Below, in pieces: positions 1 through 7,619 of a DNA stretch of 64,000 nt. Within the stretch, counting starts at the first letter, position 1. The number at the start of each line of letters is the position of its first letter. Below the pieces are notes generated by a model, which saw nothing but the letters and a program-made list of their open reading frames with translations, made no database searches and was not told where the DNA came from. The stretch is from Acidobacteriota bacterium (GTDB lineage: Bacteria; Acidobacteriota; Terriglobia; Terriglobales; Acidobacteriaceae), in contig JABBOG010000014.1 in the NCBI GenBank assembly GCA_019351975.1, forward strand, positions 1 to 64,000. The letters run 5' to 3'. The position numbers were made by a program, and so were the translations under genes.

Positions 1-1142
1 GCAGCGTCCACACGGGAACCCCCAAACGTCATGCATCGGGCTGCGCCGGTCAGATCCATGCTATTGCAGCGATAAACGGTCTGTCTCGGCGCATGCCCTC
101 TGTAAGCTATCGACAAGCGGCGCCCACAACGAGCGCAAGTGAGGAAGCCAGATAGCAATGCCGCTCCACCTCGTCCCGATTTAATATCCCCGACTTTGCT
201 ATAAGCGTTGGCAGCGATCTGTTTCTGGTTACGCTCAAACTCTTCCCAGTCTATATAGCCCTTGTGGTGATCTTTGATGAATACTTCCCAGTCGTCGAAG
301 GGCTTGCCATGGCCGTAGCTCCGGTGCGCTCGACCATCCTGAATCACAGTCCGCTTCTCGCTCTTGCCGTACACATACACTCCAGCATAGAAGGGATTCT
401 TGAGAACTGAGATCACGTTTCGGTAGCGTATCAGCGTCCAGTCGAACGACACCAGAGTCCGGCCATCGGAGGGCCGCGGGAAGTGGATCTTTGCTGCCCG
501 CAACGCCAGAAATACCTGTCGCGCACTACCGATTTCACGGAAGCGCGCAAAGACCAGCCGAATCACTTCCTGCAGGCGTTGATCAGGATCGAAATCCAGA
601 CCAAGCACACGATGCCAGACATAGCCTATCGGCACGCTAATTCGTAACTCTCCGCGCCTGGCCTTGGCGCGAGATGCCTCCAGCATCCGAGAACGCAGTA
701 CGCTCAGTTCAAATTCGCTGATACTCCCCTTCATGCCTAGTAGCAACCGATCGTTGGCGCGACACGGATCGTATACGCCGTCCGGATCAATCACCCGCGC
801 CTCAACCAGACCACAAAGTTCCTGCAAATGATGCCAGTCGCGTCCATTTCTTGCGAGCCGGGACGCGTCCAGACATAGCACAGCGCCAACCTCTCCGGCG
901 CAAAGCCAGGCCACCAGCTTCTCAAAACCCGGCCGGGCTACCGTCCCACTGGCGGAACGGCCAAGGTCGTCGTCAATCACCTCTATATCACGAAAGCCCA
1001 AACGTCTGGCTTCGCCGACCAGATCGTACTGCCGTCGCTGACTCTCGAGATCCATTTGGACCTGTGCCTGGGTCGACTGCCGGACGTAGACCACGGCCTT
1101 GCGTTTGAGCACCACTGCAGGCAAGAGTTCAGCGTTGATCAT
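1..1142 (-). CDS. Serine site-specific recombinase, partial (C-terminus beyond left edge)
   Basis: My reverse-strand translation is open from an ATG at 1142 to the window edge, about 380 residues with no stop. The N-terminus has the serine-resolvase catalytic context VVYVRQST (Ser about residue 23), followed by DDDLGRSASG and a DASRLARNGRDW segment typical of the resolvase domain. A recombinase domain (IPIGYVW-like, VLKNPFYAGVYVYGK) and a zinc ribbon (LTCARCGRRLS, YRCNSM) follow. It is a large serine recombinase, which cuts and rejoins DNA through a phosphoserine intermediate. Its ATG overlaps the TGA of the upstream small gene (ATGA), so the two are probably translated together. It resembles the y4b-type recombinase plus small-protein pairs of rhizobia. 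Substrate sites are not visible. Confidence 0.88.
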   Translation of the reverse strand, partial: MINAELLPAVVLKRKAVVYVRQSTQAQVQMDLESQRRQYDLVGEARRLGFRDIEVIDDDLGRSASGTVARPGFEKLVAWLCAGEVGAVLCLDASRLARNGRDWHHLQELCGLVEARVIDPDGVYDPCRANDRLLLGMKGSISEFELSVLRSRMLEASRAKARRGELRISVPIGYVWHRVLGLDFDPDQRLQEVIRLVFARFREIGSARQVFLALRAAKIHFPRPSDGRTLVSFDWTLIRYRNVISVLKNPFYAGVYVYGKSEKRTVIQDGRAHRSYGHGKPFDDWEVFIKDHHKGYIDWEEFERNQKQIAANAYSKVGDIKSGRGGAALLSGFLTCARCGRRLSIAYRGHAPRQTVYRCNSMDLTGAARCMTFGGSRVDA

Positions 1143-1696
1143 CGTTGGCCTCCTGATCTGCGCCTCCGGCGGCCAACATCAAAAGGTGGCTCAGGCAACT
1201 CAGCGCTCGCGCCCTCTGCGATGGATTCATCCCGGAAAGCTGAACTGAGGTAAACGCCAGGCTGCTCTGGCGCGGTGTCACGGGCAGCACCTGAAGCGGC
1301 CGCCGAATGATCTCGCAAGTTGGATTCATCGCACTCCTCCTGAACGAGATTGGAATCGTTAGAGGAGTTTCCTCGCAAACCGCGCTCAACCAGCCGATGA
1401 TGCAGTTCTCGCAAAGCGGCTAAAGAGACTCGCGGTTCACCAAGCTTCATACCCACGCAGACTACCGGATCCAACATCCATGCGGGAACTGTCGTGACCA
1501 CGCCAGAGCCGTCGTCCACATGGACTACACCCCCTGGGCCGCGTCGTTCGGTATCTCGATAGTGAACCTTCTGCCCGAAAAGCGGATGCCATCGATAGTG
1601 AACCTCTAATTCCTGACCGACATGGGCGGAATGTCTGGGGAATCGCGCTCGGCCGGCGCAACTGGACCCACATCGGTCATGAGAAGGCCGGACCAC
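1139..1696 (-). CDS. DUF5372-like small protein coupled to recombinase
   Basis: The core, roughly residues 25-110 (HYRWHPLFGQKVHYR, VVHVDDGSGVVTTVPAWMLDP), resembles the short DUF5372 proteins encoded immediately upstream of serine recombinases in other bacteria. Its function is unknown; the recurrent pairing suggests an accessory role in recombination. The stop overlaps the recombinase start by ATGA. The listed start is a GTG with no clear ribosome site. The first 20-25 residues lie antisense to an IS66 transposase remnant, so the native 5' end has probably been replaced or lost at a junction near 1610-1630. The C-terminal third is Ser/Ala/Arg-rich and looks disordered. Both the start and the family name are tentative. 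Confidence 0.55.
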   Translation of the reverse strand: MVRPSHDRCGSSCAGRARFPRHSAHVGQELEVHYRWHPLFGQKVHYRDTERRGPGGVVHVDDGSGVVTTVPAWMLDPVVCVGMKLGEPRVSLAALRELHHRLVERGLRGNSSNDSNLVQEECDESNLRDHSAAASGAARDTAPEQPGVYLSSAFRDESIAEGASAELPEPPFDVGRRRRRSGGQR

Positions 1697-1755
1697 GCGT
1701 AGCAGCTATCCTCTCCATCGTCGAAACCTGCCGCCGACTCAACATCCAGTCCGCG
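1624..1755 (+). pseudogene. IS66-family transposase 3' remnant
   Basis: Reading from 1624 in frame gives GRNVWGIALGRRNW, then HIGHEKAGPRVAAILSIVE and TCRRLNIQSA. This matches the C-terminal region of IS66 TnpC transposases (ALGRKNWL..GS..AG..AAIL..VESCRR). Only about 44 codons remain. The homology stops exactly where the IS21 left end begins (TGATCAGCG at 1756), so IS21 insertion or a deletion cut it. The left limit, near 1610-1630, meets the antisense DUF5372-like gene. This was recognised by eye. Confidence 0.6.
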
Positions 1756-1804
1756 TGATCAGCGACACTTATAGTTCTTTGCTGGCGACAATTATTTCTC
1801 CCTG
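1756..1804 (+). repeat. IS21 left inverted end
   Basis: A 49-base stretch from TGATCAGCG to TATTTCTCCCTG. It aligns without gaps to the reverse complement of 3973-4020, with identical blocks GATCAGCG near the tip and TATTTCTCCCT at the inner edge and several mismatches between. It lies directly upstream of istA, as in IS21 elements. Confidence 0.72.
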
Positions 1805-1855
1805 TTGGAAGTGAGGTTGAGACGATGCTGGAAGCGCTTGGAGAGCGCCTTTCGC

Positions 1856-3092
1856 ATGGTGACAGACCAGCAGATAAGGAGGCTATACAAATTGTCAAAC
1901 ACTGAGGATACGCAGGCGATAGCGGCGTCGAAGGCTGGCATGGATGTTAAGACGGCGCGGAAGTATCTCCGCTCCCGTCGTTTGCCGGGTGAGTTGAAGG
2001 CGGACCGTCACTGGCGAACGCGGCGGGACGAGTTCGCTGAGGTCTGGCCGGGGATCGTGGAGCAGATCCGGACGAACGCTGGGCTGGAAGCGAAGACGAT
2101 CTTTGCGGCGTTGCAACGGACGCATCCGGAGCGGTTTCCCAACGGCCAGCTGCGGACGCTGCAGCGTCGGATCAAGCGCTGGCGGGCGAGCGAAGGGCCG
2201 GCGCAGGAGGTGTACTTCGTTCAGGAGCATCGTGCCGGCGAGTTGTGCGAGTCGGACTTTACGCACATGACGAAGCTTGGGATCACTATTGGGGCGAGCC
2301 GTTCGCGCATATGGTGTACCACTTCGTGCTGACGTACTCGAACTGGGAGACGGGCACGATCTGCGCGTCCGAGAGCTTTGCGAGCCTGAGCGAAGGGTTT
2401 GAGAACGCTCTATGGGAGCTGGGCGGGGTGCCGCTGTTGCATCGTACGGACCGGATGACGGCGGCGGTAAACAACCTGTCGGAGCAGGTTGATTTTCAGA
2501 AGAACTACCAGACGTTGCTGCGGCGCTATGATCTCGAAGGCCGTCGGATCCAGACGGGCCGGCCGAACGAGAACGGCGATGTGGAGCAGCGCCACTATCG
2601 GCTCCACCGGGCGATGGATCAGGCGTTGCTGCTGCGCGGCAGCCGCGAGTTCGCGGCATTGGACAAATACAGGGTCTTCCTCGGCGAGCTCTTCAATCAA
2701 CTCAACAGCGGGCGCAAGGCACGGCTGGCTGAAGAGATGGAACAGCTTCGTCCTCTGCCGGGCCGGCGTCTGGATACGGTGAAGCGTGTGCGCTCACGGG
2801 TAAACACCGGCAGCCTGATCGTGGTGGAACGAAACAGCTACTCGGTCAACAGTCGCCTGATCGGCGAGATCGTGGAAGCGCGTGTGTTCGCCGATCACCT
2901 GGAGGTCTGGTACGGCGGCCAGAAGATGGAGCAACTGCCACGTCTGCGCGGGCGTACAAACTATCGCATCGACTACCGGCATATCATCGACTGAAACGCT
3001 GCGAGCAGGTTCCGGAGATCGTCGACGTTCCCATCCCCGAGGTGGCGCTCAGCAGCTTCGACCAGTTGTTGTGCCAAGGCGGTGTGCTATGA
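1856..3092 (+). pseudogene. istA: IS21 transposase IstA, frameshifted and internally deleted
   Basis: The N-terminal part (MVTDQQIRRLYKL, KAGMDVKTARKYLRS) is the helix-turn-helix region of IstA. The DDE catalytic core begins at DFTHMTKLGITIG. At 2291-2294 the run has four G where family members read through as TIGGEPF; one lost G shifts frame, and the protein continues in another frame as GEPFAHMVYHFVLTYSNWETG. That frame ends at a TGA (2992-2994) after NYRIDYRHIID. Family members continue there for roughly 100 more residues. The usual C-terminus (EVALSSFDQLL) reappears in a third frame just before istB, indicating an internal deletion. Its TGA overlaps the istB ATG. A sequencing error could explain the first lesion but not the second. 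Confidence 0.82.
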
Positions 3093-3952
3093 GCCATGTG
3101 ACCGCGGAGTTGACGCAGAACCTGAAACAGCTGCATCTGCCCACCGTGCGGCAGTGCTACGAAGAGGTTGCCCGGCAGGCCGAACGCGAGTCGCTCAGCT
3201 ATGAGCGCTATCTCCGCGAGCTGATCCAGCGCGAGTGCGAGGAGCGGCAGGAGAACCGCATCGTCAAGATGCTGCGCGAGTCGCAACTGCCGCTCGAAAA
3301 GACGCTCGGTGCCTTCGACACGAAACGGCTTCCTGCCAAGGCCGCACGGCAGATGCGGTCGTTGCTCGACGGCGGCTTCCTGGAGCGGAACGAGAACGTC
3401 CTGGTGTTCGGCAACCCGGGCTCGGGCAAGACGCATATGCTGCAGGCCGTCAGCCAAGAACTGGTGCGCCAGGGCCGGCGCATGCTCTTCACCACTTGCG
3501 AGATGCTGGTGAAGGATCTGCTGATCGCCAAGCGCGACCTGAAGCTGAGCAGGCTGATCAAGCGGTACTCAAGATATGAAGGCATGGTGATCGACGATCT
3601 CGGCTATATCCGTCAGACCCGAGAAGAGATGGAAGTGGTCTTTACGCTGCTGGCCGAGCGGTATGAGCGCGGCAGTGTGCTGCTGACCAGCAACCTGCCC
3701 TTCTCCAAGTGGGAAGGCATATTCAAGGACCCGATGACGACGGCCGCGGCTATCGACCGGCTTGTGCATCACAGCGTCATCGTCGAGCTCAATGTCCCCA
3801 GCTACCGACTGGAACAGGCGCGTCAAAACGTCCAGACCGTCGACCAGCCCCACGCTGAATCCTCTTCGGATGAACCGGCTTCCGGCTCCGGGCTTCGCCC
3901 TGCGCCTCCAGCCAGTTCACCCGAGCTCTATGAAGATGTCGTCAGCAGCTAA
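3089..3952 (+). CDS. istB: IS21 helper ATPase IstB
   Basis: 287 residues of the DnaA/DnaC-like AAA+ family that chooses target DNA and stimulates IstA. A Walker A motif GNPGSGKT lies at about 108-115, Walker B VIDDLGY near 168, and the sensor-like LLTSNLPF near 200. The start was chosen because its ATG overlaps the istA stop (ATGA), the usual IS21 arrangement, and because the reading frame upstream of it has no istB homology. All ATPase motifs are intact, so this gene may still be functional while its partner is broken. The C-terminal 40 residues (ESSSDEPASGSG) look low-complexity. Confidence 0.9.
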   Translation: MSHVTAELTQNLKQLHLPTVRQCYEEVARQAERESLSYERYLRELIQRECEERQENRIVKMLRESQLPLEKTLGAFDTKRLPAKAARQMRSLLDGGFLERNENVLVFGNPGSGKTHMLQAVSQELVRQGRRMLFTTCEMLVKDLLIAKRDLKLSRLIKRYSRYEGMVIDDLGYIRQTREEMEVVFTLLAERYERGSVLLTSNLPFSKWEGIFKDPMTTAAAIDRLVHHSVIVELNVPSYRLEQARQNVQTVDQPHAESSSDEPASGSGLRPAPPASSPELYEDVVSS

Positions 3953-3972
3953 TGGCGGTAAAGGTCGTTCGT

Positions 3973-4020
3973 AGGGAGAAATAGTTGTCGTTGATGGGAA
4001 AGAGTAGTTGACGCTGATCG
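3973..4020 (-). repeat. IS21 right inverted end
   Basis: Imperfect inverted copy of 1756-1804: it reads AGGGAGAAATA at its inner edge and CGCTGATC at its tip. It lies 20 bases after the istB stop. IS256-type coding sequence resumes directly beyond it. Confidence 0.72.
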
Positions 4021-4648
4021 GCGTTGCGCAGAGCGGCTATCGGCAGATCCTGGCGGTGAGCGAAGGCGCCAAGGAAGACAAGGCGAGCTGGACGGAGTTC
4101 CTGCGCGGGTTGAAGGAGCGCGGACTGAAGGGCGTCGAGCTGTTCGTGTCGGACAAGTGCCTGGGGCTGGTCGAGAACTTCGCAGACTTCTATCCCGAAG
4201 CGAAGTGGCAACGCTGCGTGGTGCACTTCTATCGCAACGTGTGGACGGCGGTGCCGACTGGCAAGGTCAAGGAAGTAGCAACGATGCTCAAGGCCATCCA
4301 CGCCCAGGAAGATGCCGAAGCGGCGAAGCAGAAGGCTCGCCTGATCGTTGAAAAGTTACGGGCGATGAAGCTGGCCAAGGCCGCCGAGATCGTCGAGAAC
4401 GGCATCGACGAGACGCTCAGTTACTACAGCTTGCCGCCGGAACACTGGCGATGTCTGCGCACCAACAACCCGCTGGAACGACTGATGCGCGAGATCCGGC
4501 GACGAACGCGAGTCGTCGGGGCCTTCCCGACGGCAACTCGGCGCTGATGTTGGTGGCCGCACGACTCCGGCATGTAGCCTCGACCCGATGGGGAACCAAG
4601 CGCTACCTCCAGATGGACCGGCTCGCCAAGATCGTCGCCATCGCCTGA
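4021..4648 (+). pseudogene. IS256-family transposase, 3' half with frameshift
   Basis: The sequence reads GVAQSGYRQILAVSEG, KEDKASWTEFLR, GLKGVELFVSDKCLGL and EAKWQRCVVHFYRNV, then HWRCLRTNNPLERLMREIRRRTRVVGAF. This is the C-terminal half of an IS256/Mutator-type DDE transposase, including the second catalytic Asp (SDKCLGL) and the acidic Glu of NPLER. The N-terminal half with the first Asp is absent, replaced by the IS21 right end. After VVGAFP one base is missing near 4529; the canonical tail DGNSALMLVAARLRHVA and TKRYLQMDRLAKI continues in another frame to a TGA at 4646-4648. It is inactive. Confidence 0.85.
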
Positions 4649-4652
4649 CATT

Positions 4653-4686
4653 TTTGCTCTTGTCCCCCATGGGGGACAAGAGCAAA
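4653..4686. repeat. 34-bp perfect palindrome after IS256 remnant
   Basis: Two 16-base arms (TTTGCTCTTGTCCCCC and its complement) flank a central AT, giving a perfect 34-bp palindrome five bases after the IS256 frame ends. It may act as a transcription terminator or be part of the IS256 end. A candidate element terminus (GTGCGAAAGTTTCTGGACAC) lies at about 4733-4752. Confidence 0.75.
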
Positions 4687-4776
4687 TCAACCCCAACCCA
4701 ACAACCTTCCTCAGTCATGACTCAAAGAGAATGTGCGAAAGTTTCTGGACACTACCCGAGCGACTGAGTAGCCCGC

Positions 4777-4875
4777 TTACAGCGTCCCCTCCACAATCAG
4801 CCGCCGCTCATCAGCACTCCGTCTCCGACGTGGAGACCGTAACGACAACCCAGCAGTACGCGCTGCTTCCGACAT
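4777..4875 (-). pseudogene. Possible IS66 orfA (TnpA-like) 5' fragment
   Basis: Reverse-strand reading from ATG at 4875 gives MSEAARTAGLSLRSP then RRRRSADERRLIVEGTL and a stop. The RRRRS..ERR.IVE.TL string matches the start of IS66 orfA/InsN proteins, which bind the element ends. It breaks off about 20 bases before the presumed IS256 terminus, so IS256 insertion may have truncated it. The match is short and made by eye. Confidence 0.42.
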
Positions 4876-5019
4876 GAAGCCATCATCTCGGAACCCATTC
4901 ACCCTGTACACACGGCCAACACCACGCGCTTACGGCGCAGAAGTGACCCACCTTTTACTAGCTGCTCGAAAGCGCCAGGCTTCACAGTCTCGATCCTGAG
5001 ATAACACAAGGGTAGTTCA

Positions 5020-6456
5020 CTAAAAGGCTTTGTACACAAGATCGGGCGCTGGGTGGCTAAGCAGTAGCGAAAACACAAAGGCCAATAACGCGAAGGCCGA
5101 CGCATAAATTGTTCGAGCATAACGCCCCTGCATCCATGGCCCGTCTGCGTTTGAAGGGCGGAGAATTAGATCGCGTAAACTCTCCCATGCCGCTAGGACA
5201 ATTGTTGATGCAGTCCAAACGCCTAGCCATACATCAAGCCATTGTATTGGGCTCAGACTTGTTGCCATGGTATTCAATTGAATCCAAGAGGACCAAAACC
5301 AGAACAGAGTGAACGCAAACCACGTAAATGTCAGACCACGGCTGAGACTGAGATAGACGTAACTCATGCAGAGCGATTTATATCGATTGCGGCCTAACAG
5401 GTTCCCAAGCCATATTTGCCAGAGCTTGTTGACGGCAACGCCGCCACCTTGAAGCAAGCCGAATACCATGAATTCAGAGGTGCGACCGTGCCAGACACCC
5501 ACTAGAAAAAAGGTCACAAAAAAGCTAAAGACACCGAGATAAGGCATGATCTTTTTAGAAGATACTCGGCGCATCAACGTCATGAGAAGGGGATTGTAGA
5601 CATATGTCTTCAGCCAGACTGAAAGAGTAATATGCCAGCGACTCCAAAAATCGATAAATGATGTTGCAGAGAATGGCCTATCGAAATTCTCGGGCAGGCG
5701 TAACCGCATCAAACGCGCGAACGCGAGCACGATATCGATGTAGCCGGAAAAGTTGCAGTATAGAAAGAACGGATATAGAACCGCGGTCTTAAAGGCCGCG
5801 AAGGCTTTCAAGGAGAGAGGTAGAGGTTGGCTCAAAGCGGCAATAGCATCCTGGTGGGCCGAAAAGAGCAGCATTGCTGCAATATTTACTTTGACGAATC
5901 CCCTCAGGATGCGTTCTATCTGGCTACCTATAACTCGTGGCCCAAGTGCTAGAGGATTTATTGCAAATTGATCGCGAGCGAAGTCATCATACCGCTCAAT
6001 CGGGCCACAAATAAAAGTAGTGAAGTTAATCACGTACGTTAGGTAAAAAAATGGTGTAATACGCCGTGGTTCTGCATCCTCCCCTGTTTCAATAATGAGG
6101 TGTAATACACGAAAGAAGATGTAAGAGAGACCTAAAACGAGATAAGGGCGACTGAGAAAGGTGGCTGACGGAAGGAATGTGTATCGCTTCAGCCATGCGT
6201 ATCCTAGGATCACGGCGATGACACAAGCGACCATAAACCGTGAAAATCCACGCTGTAACGCAAAGATACTTACATAACCGAGTACTAGGAAGCCCATAAG
6301 CGGCAAGAGCGCTGTAGGGTTTGGAGCTAAAAGAAAGATAAACACCAAGCTTGCAATCAATAGGATAATTGACCGCCACATCGGCCCGCGACGCAAATTC
6401 ACGAGGATGGTCACCGCAATACCGAAGCCTACGAATTGAATAGAAGCTGTGTCCAT
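5020..6456 (-). CDS. MBOAT-family O-acyltransferase (AlgI-like)
   Basis: 478 residues, strongly hydrophobic, with about ten predicted membrane segments. Diagnostic MBOAT/AlgI motifs are present: GPIERYDD (about 151-158), FSGYIDI (236-242), WSRWHITLSVWLKTY (His about 275) and GVWHG (322-324, with the presumed catalytic His323). Members transfer acyl groups from a cytoplasmic donor to extracytoplasmic polymers, as AlgI does with alginate and DltB with teichoic acid. It lies 2 bases downstream of the SGNH gene, matching the AlgI/AlgJ type of pairing. With the ACP and FkbH genes upstream it forms a putative polysaccharide acylation module. The acyl group and acceptor are unknown. It is the last gene of the long leftward operon. 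Confidence 0.88.
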   Translation of the reverse strand: MDTASIQFVGFGIAVTILVNLRRGPMWRSIILLIASLVFIFLLAPNPTALLPLMGFLVLGYVSIFALQRGFSRFMVACVIAVILGYAWLKRYTFLPSATFLSRPYLVLGLSYIFFRVLHLIIETGEDAEPRRITPFFYLTYVINFTTFICGPIERYDDFARDQFAINPLALGPRVIGSQIERILRGFVKVNIAAMLLFSAHQDAIAALSQPLPLSLKAFAAFKTAVLYPFFLYCNFSGYIDIVLAFARLMRLRLPENFDRPFSATSFIDFWSRWHITLSVWLKTYVYNPLLMTLMRRVSSKKIMPYLGVFSFFVTFFLVGVWHGRTSEFMVFGLLQGGGVAVNKLWQIWLGNLLGRNRYKSLCMSYVYLSLSRGLTFTWFAFTLFWFWSSWIQLNTMATSLSPIQWLDVWLGVWTASTIVLAAWESLRDLILRPSNADGPWMQGRYARTIYASAFALLAFVFSLLLSHPAPDLVYKAF

Positions 6457-6458
6457 TA

Positions 6459-7619
6459 TTACTTACCTGCCAAGGGCGACTTTGCGGACGATAGTAGTGT
6501 CTGATTGTTAGGTCTGAGCTGTGGGATTGCACCGGCTGTTAGCTGCTTTGCGAGTAGCGCCGAGATCATTGCTTGACCCGCGGCATCTGGGTGCCCGTCA
6601 GTTGGATAGTAATGCTCCTCAGATCCGGGAATGAGACTAAAGTCAGGGAGTATGTCGATATAAGTTCCACCGTGCTTTTCTATGATCGCCCGCACTTCTC
6701 TATCGAGTTTGTAAGGATCGAAACCGGCTGGCTGTTCTTTCATCGATAGAACCGCTGCATGAACCCTGCTCGGAACGAAGACAGCCGCGAAAGGGATGTG
6801 AGCAGCGTTTGCTTTTCCCTCGATCTGGGCCGCGTAACCGTCGAATTCAATCAGGTGATTCTGCCAATCCCGATTGAAGTTTGCACGCAGATAATTGGGT
6901 GCGTTTGCGCCTACTATATAAAGCTTCGCGTAAGAGGTTGGGCTCTTGTACATGTAATAAGCTAGGAGGACAGCAGTGCGTGAATCCTTGGCATAGCCAA
7001 TGAGACGATGAATCAGACTTTTAGGCTTTGGGTCCTCCTTTGGCGGGAGCAACTCTGAGGACAGTTCCACATCGCGCGATGTTAGGACCCACAAGATCAG
7101 ATCAGGTTTCGCGGCTATGATTTCTGGGAAGCGCAGCAGTACATCGTGAGGTGTCCCGTAGGACATACCTTCGTTATAAATTTGGATGGGGTGTCCGGAG
7201 ATATGTGTGAGCACTGGCGGAAGTAGGGCTGCGAAGGTTTTATCTTGAGCGACGCGTGCACCCATCGCGATTGAGGAGCCTGTCAATACAATGCGATAGG
7301 TTCCAGGAGGCTTGTTACCGCACTCATAGCCAGCCCGATGTCCGCAACTATTGAAGCGGTATGTAGTTAATGGGGTTTCCGGCAGCTTTTCCAAACACAC
7401 GCTGTTCGGCTTGCCGCGAACTCCCGTAGCAGGATCGTAGATTAGACAATCGGTGATCTCAGTCGTGGTCTTTGGAAAGAGAAAGTGAGCAACAACTTCT
7501 GTTCCTAAGCCCATGGTCAACACCGTGAGTAGGCTCAGAATCGGCAGGATAAACCAGTCCCGCGTTGGTAGTTTAGGTTCTTTTTTGTCAGGATGAGCGG
7601 TCGCGCCGTGTTGACTCAT
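6459..7619 (-). CDS. Membrane-anchored SGNH/GDSL-like acyl-transfer protein
   Basis: 386 residues: a short polar N-terminus, one membrane segment (about 22-46), then an exported SGNH-hydrolase fold. The nucleophile block reads VLTGSSIAMG (Ser115 or Ser116), and the C-terminal catalytic pair reads TDGHPDAAGQ (Asp341, His343). By analogy with AlgJ/AlgX and PatB it probably takes the acyl group relayed by the neighbouring MBOAT protein and places it on the polysaccharide in the periplasm. Its ATG overlaps the stop of the FkbH gene (ATGA), showing tight coupling. A secreted esterase removing the same group is the alternative. Confidence 0.72.
   Translation of the reverse strand: MSQHGATAHPDKKEPKLPTRDWFILPILSLLTVLTMGLGTEVVAHFLFPKTTTEITDCLIYDPATGVRGKPNSVCLEKLPETPLTTYRFNSCGHRAGYECGNKPPGTYRIVLTGSSIAMGARVAQDKTFAALLPPVLTHISGHPIQIYNEGMSYGTPHDVLLRFPEIIAAKPDLILWVLTSRDVELSSELLPPKEDPKPKSLIHRLIGYAKDSRTAVLLAYYMYKSPTSYAKLYIVGANAPNYLRANFNRDWQNHLIEFDGYAAQIEGKANAAHIPFAAVFVPSRVHAAVLSMKEQPAGFDPYKLDREVRAIIEKHGGTYIDILPDFSLIPGSEEHYYPTDGHPDAAGQAMISALLAKQLTAGAIPQLRPNNQTLLSSAKSPLAGK

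Larger units (their letters stand above)
1756..4020 (+). mobile_element. IS21-family insertion sequence, degenerate
   Basis: The element carries the istA-istB pair and recognisable inverted ends. The left end starts TGATCAGCG and closes with TATTTCTCCCT. The reverse complement of the right end starts CGATCAGCG and closes the same way. istA has a one-base deletion and a missing internal block, so the copy is probably immobile on its own, although istB looks intact. It separates an IS66 remnant from an IS256 remnant. No target duplication could be confirmed because the two flanks belong to different elements. Confidence 0.8.

Noticed and set aside
1437-1898. Small reverse-strand frames near the IS21 left end
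   Set aside because: They read through the inverted end and the antisense of istA and the IS66 remnant, with no independent support.
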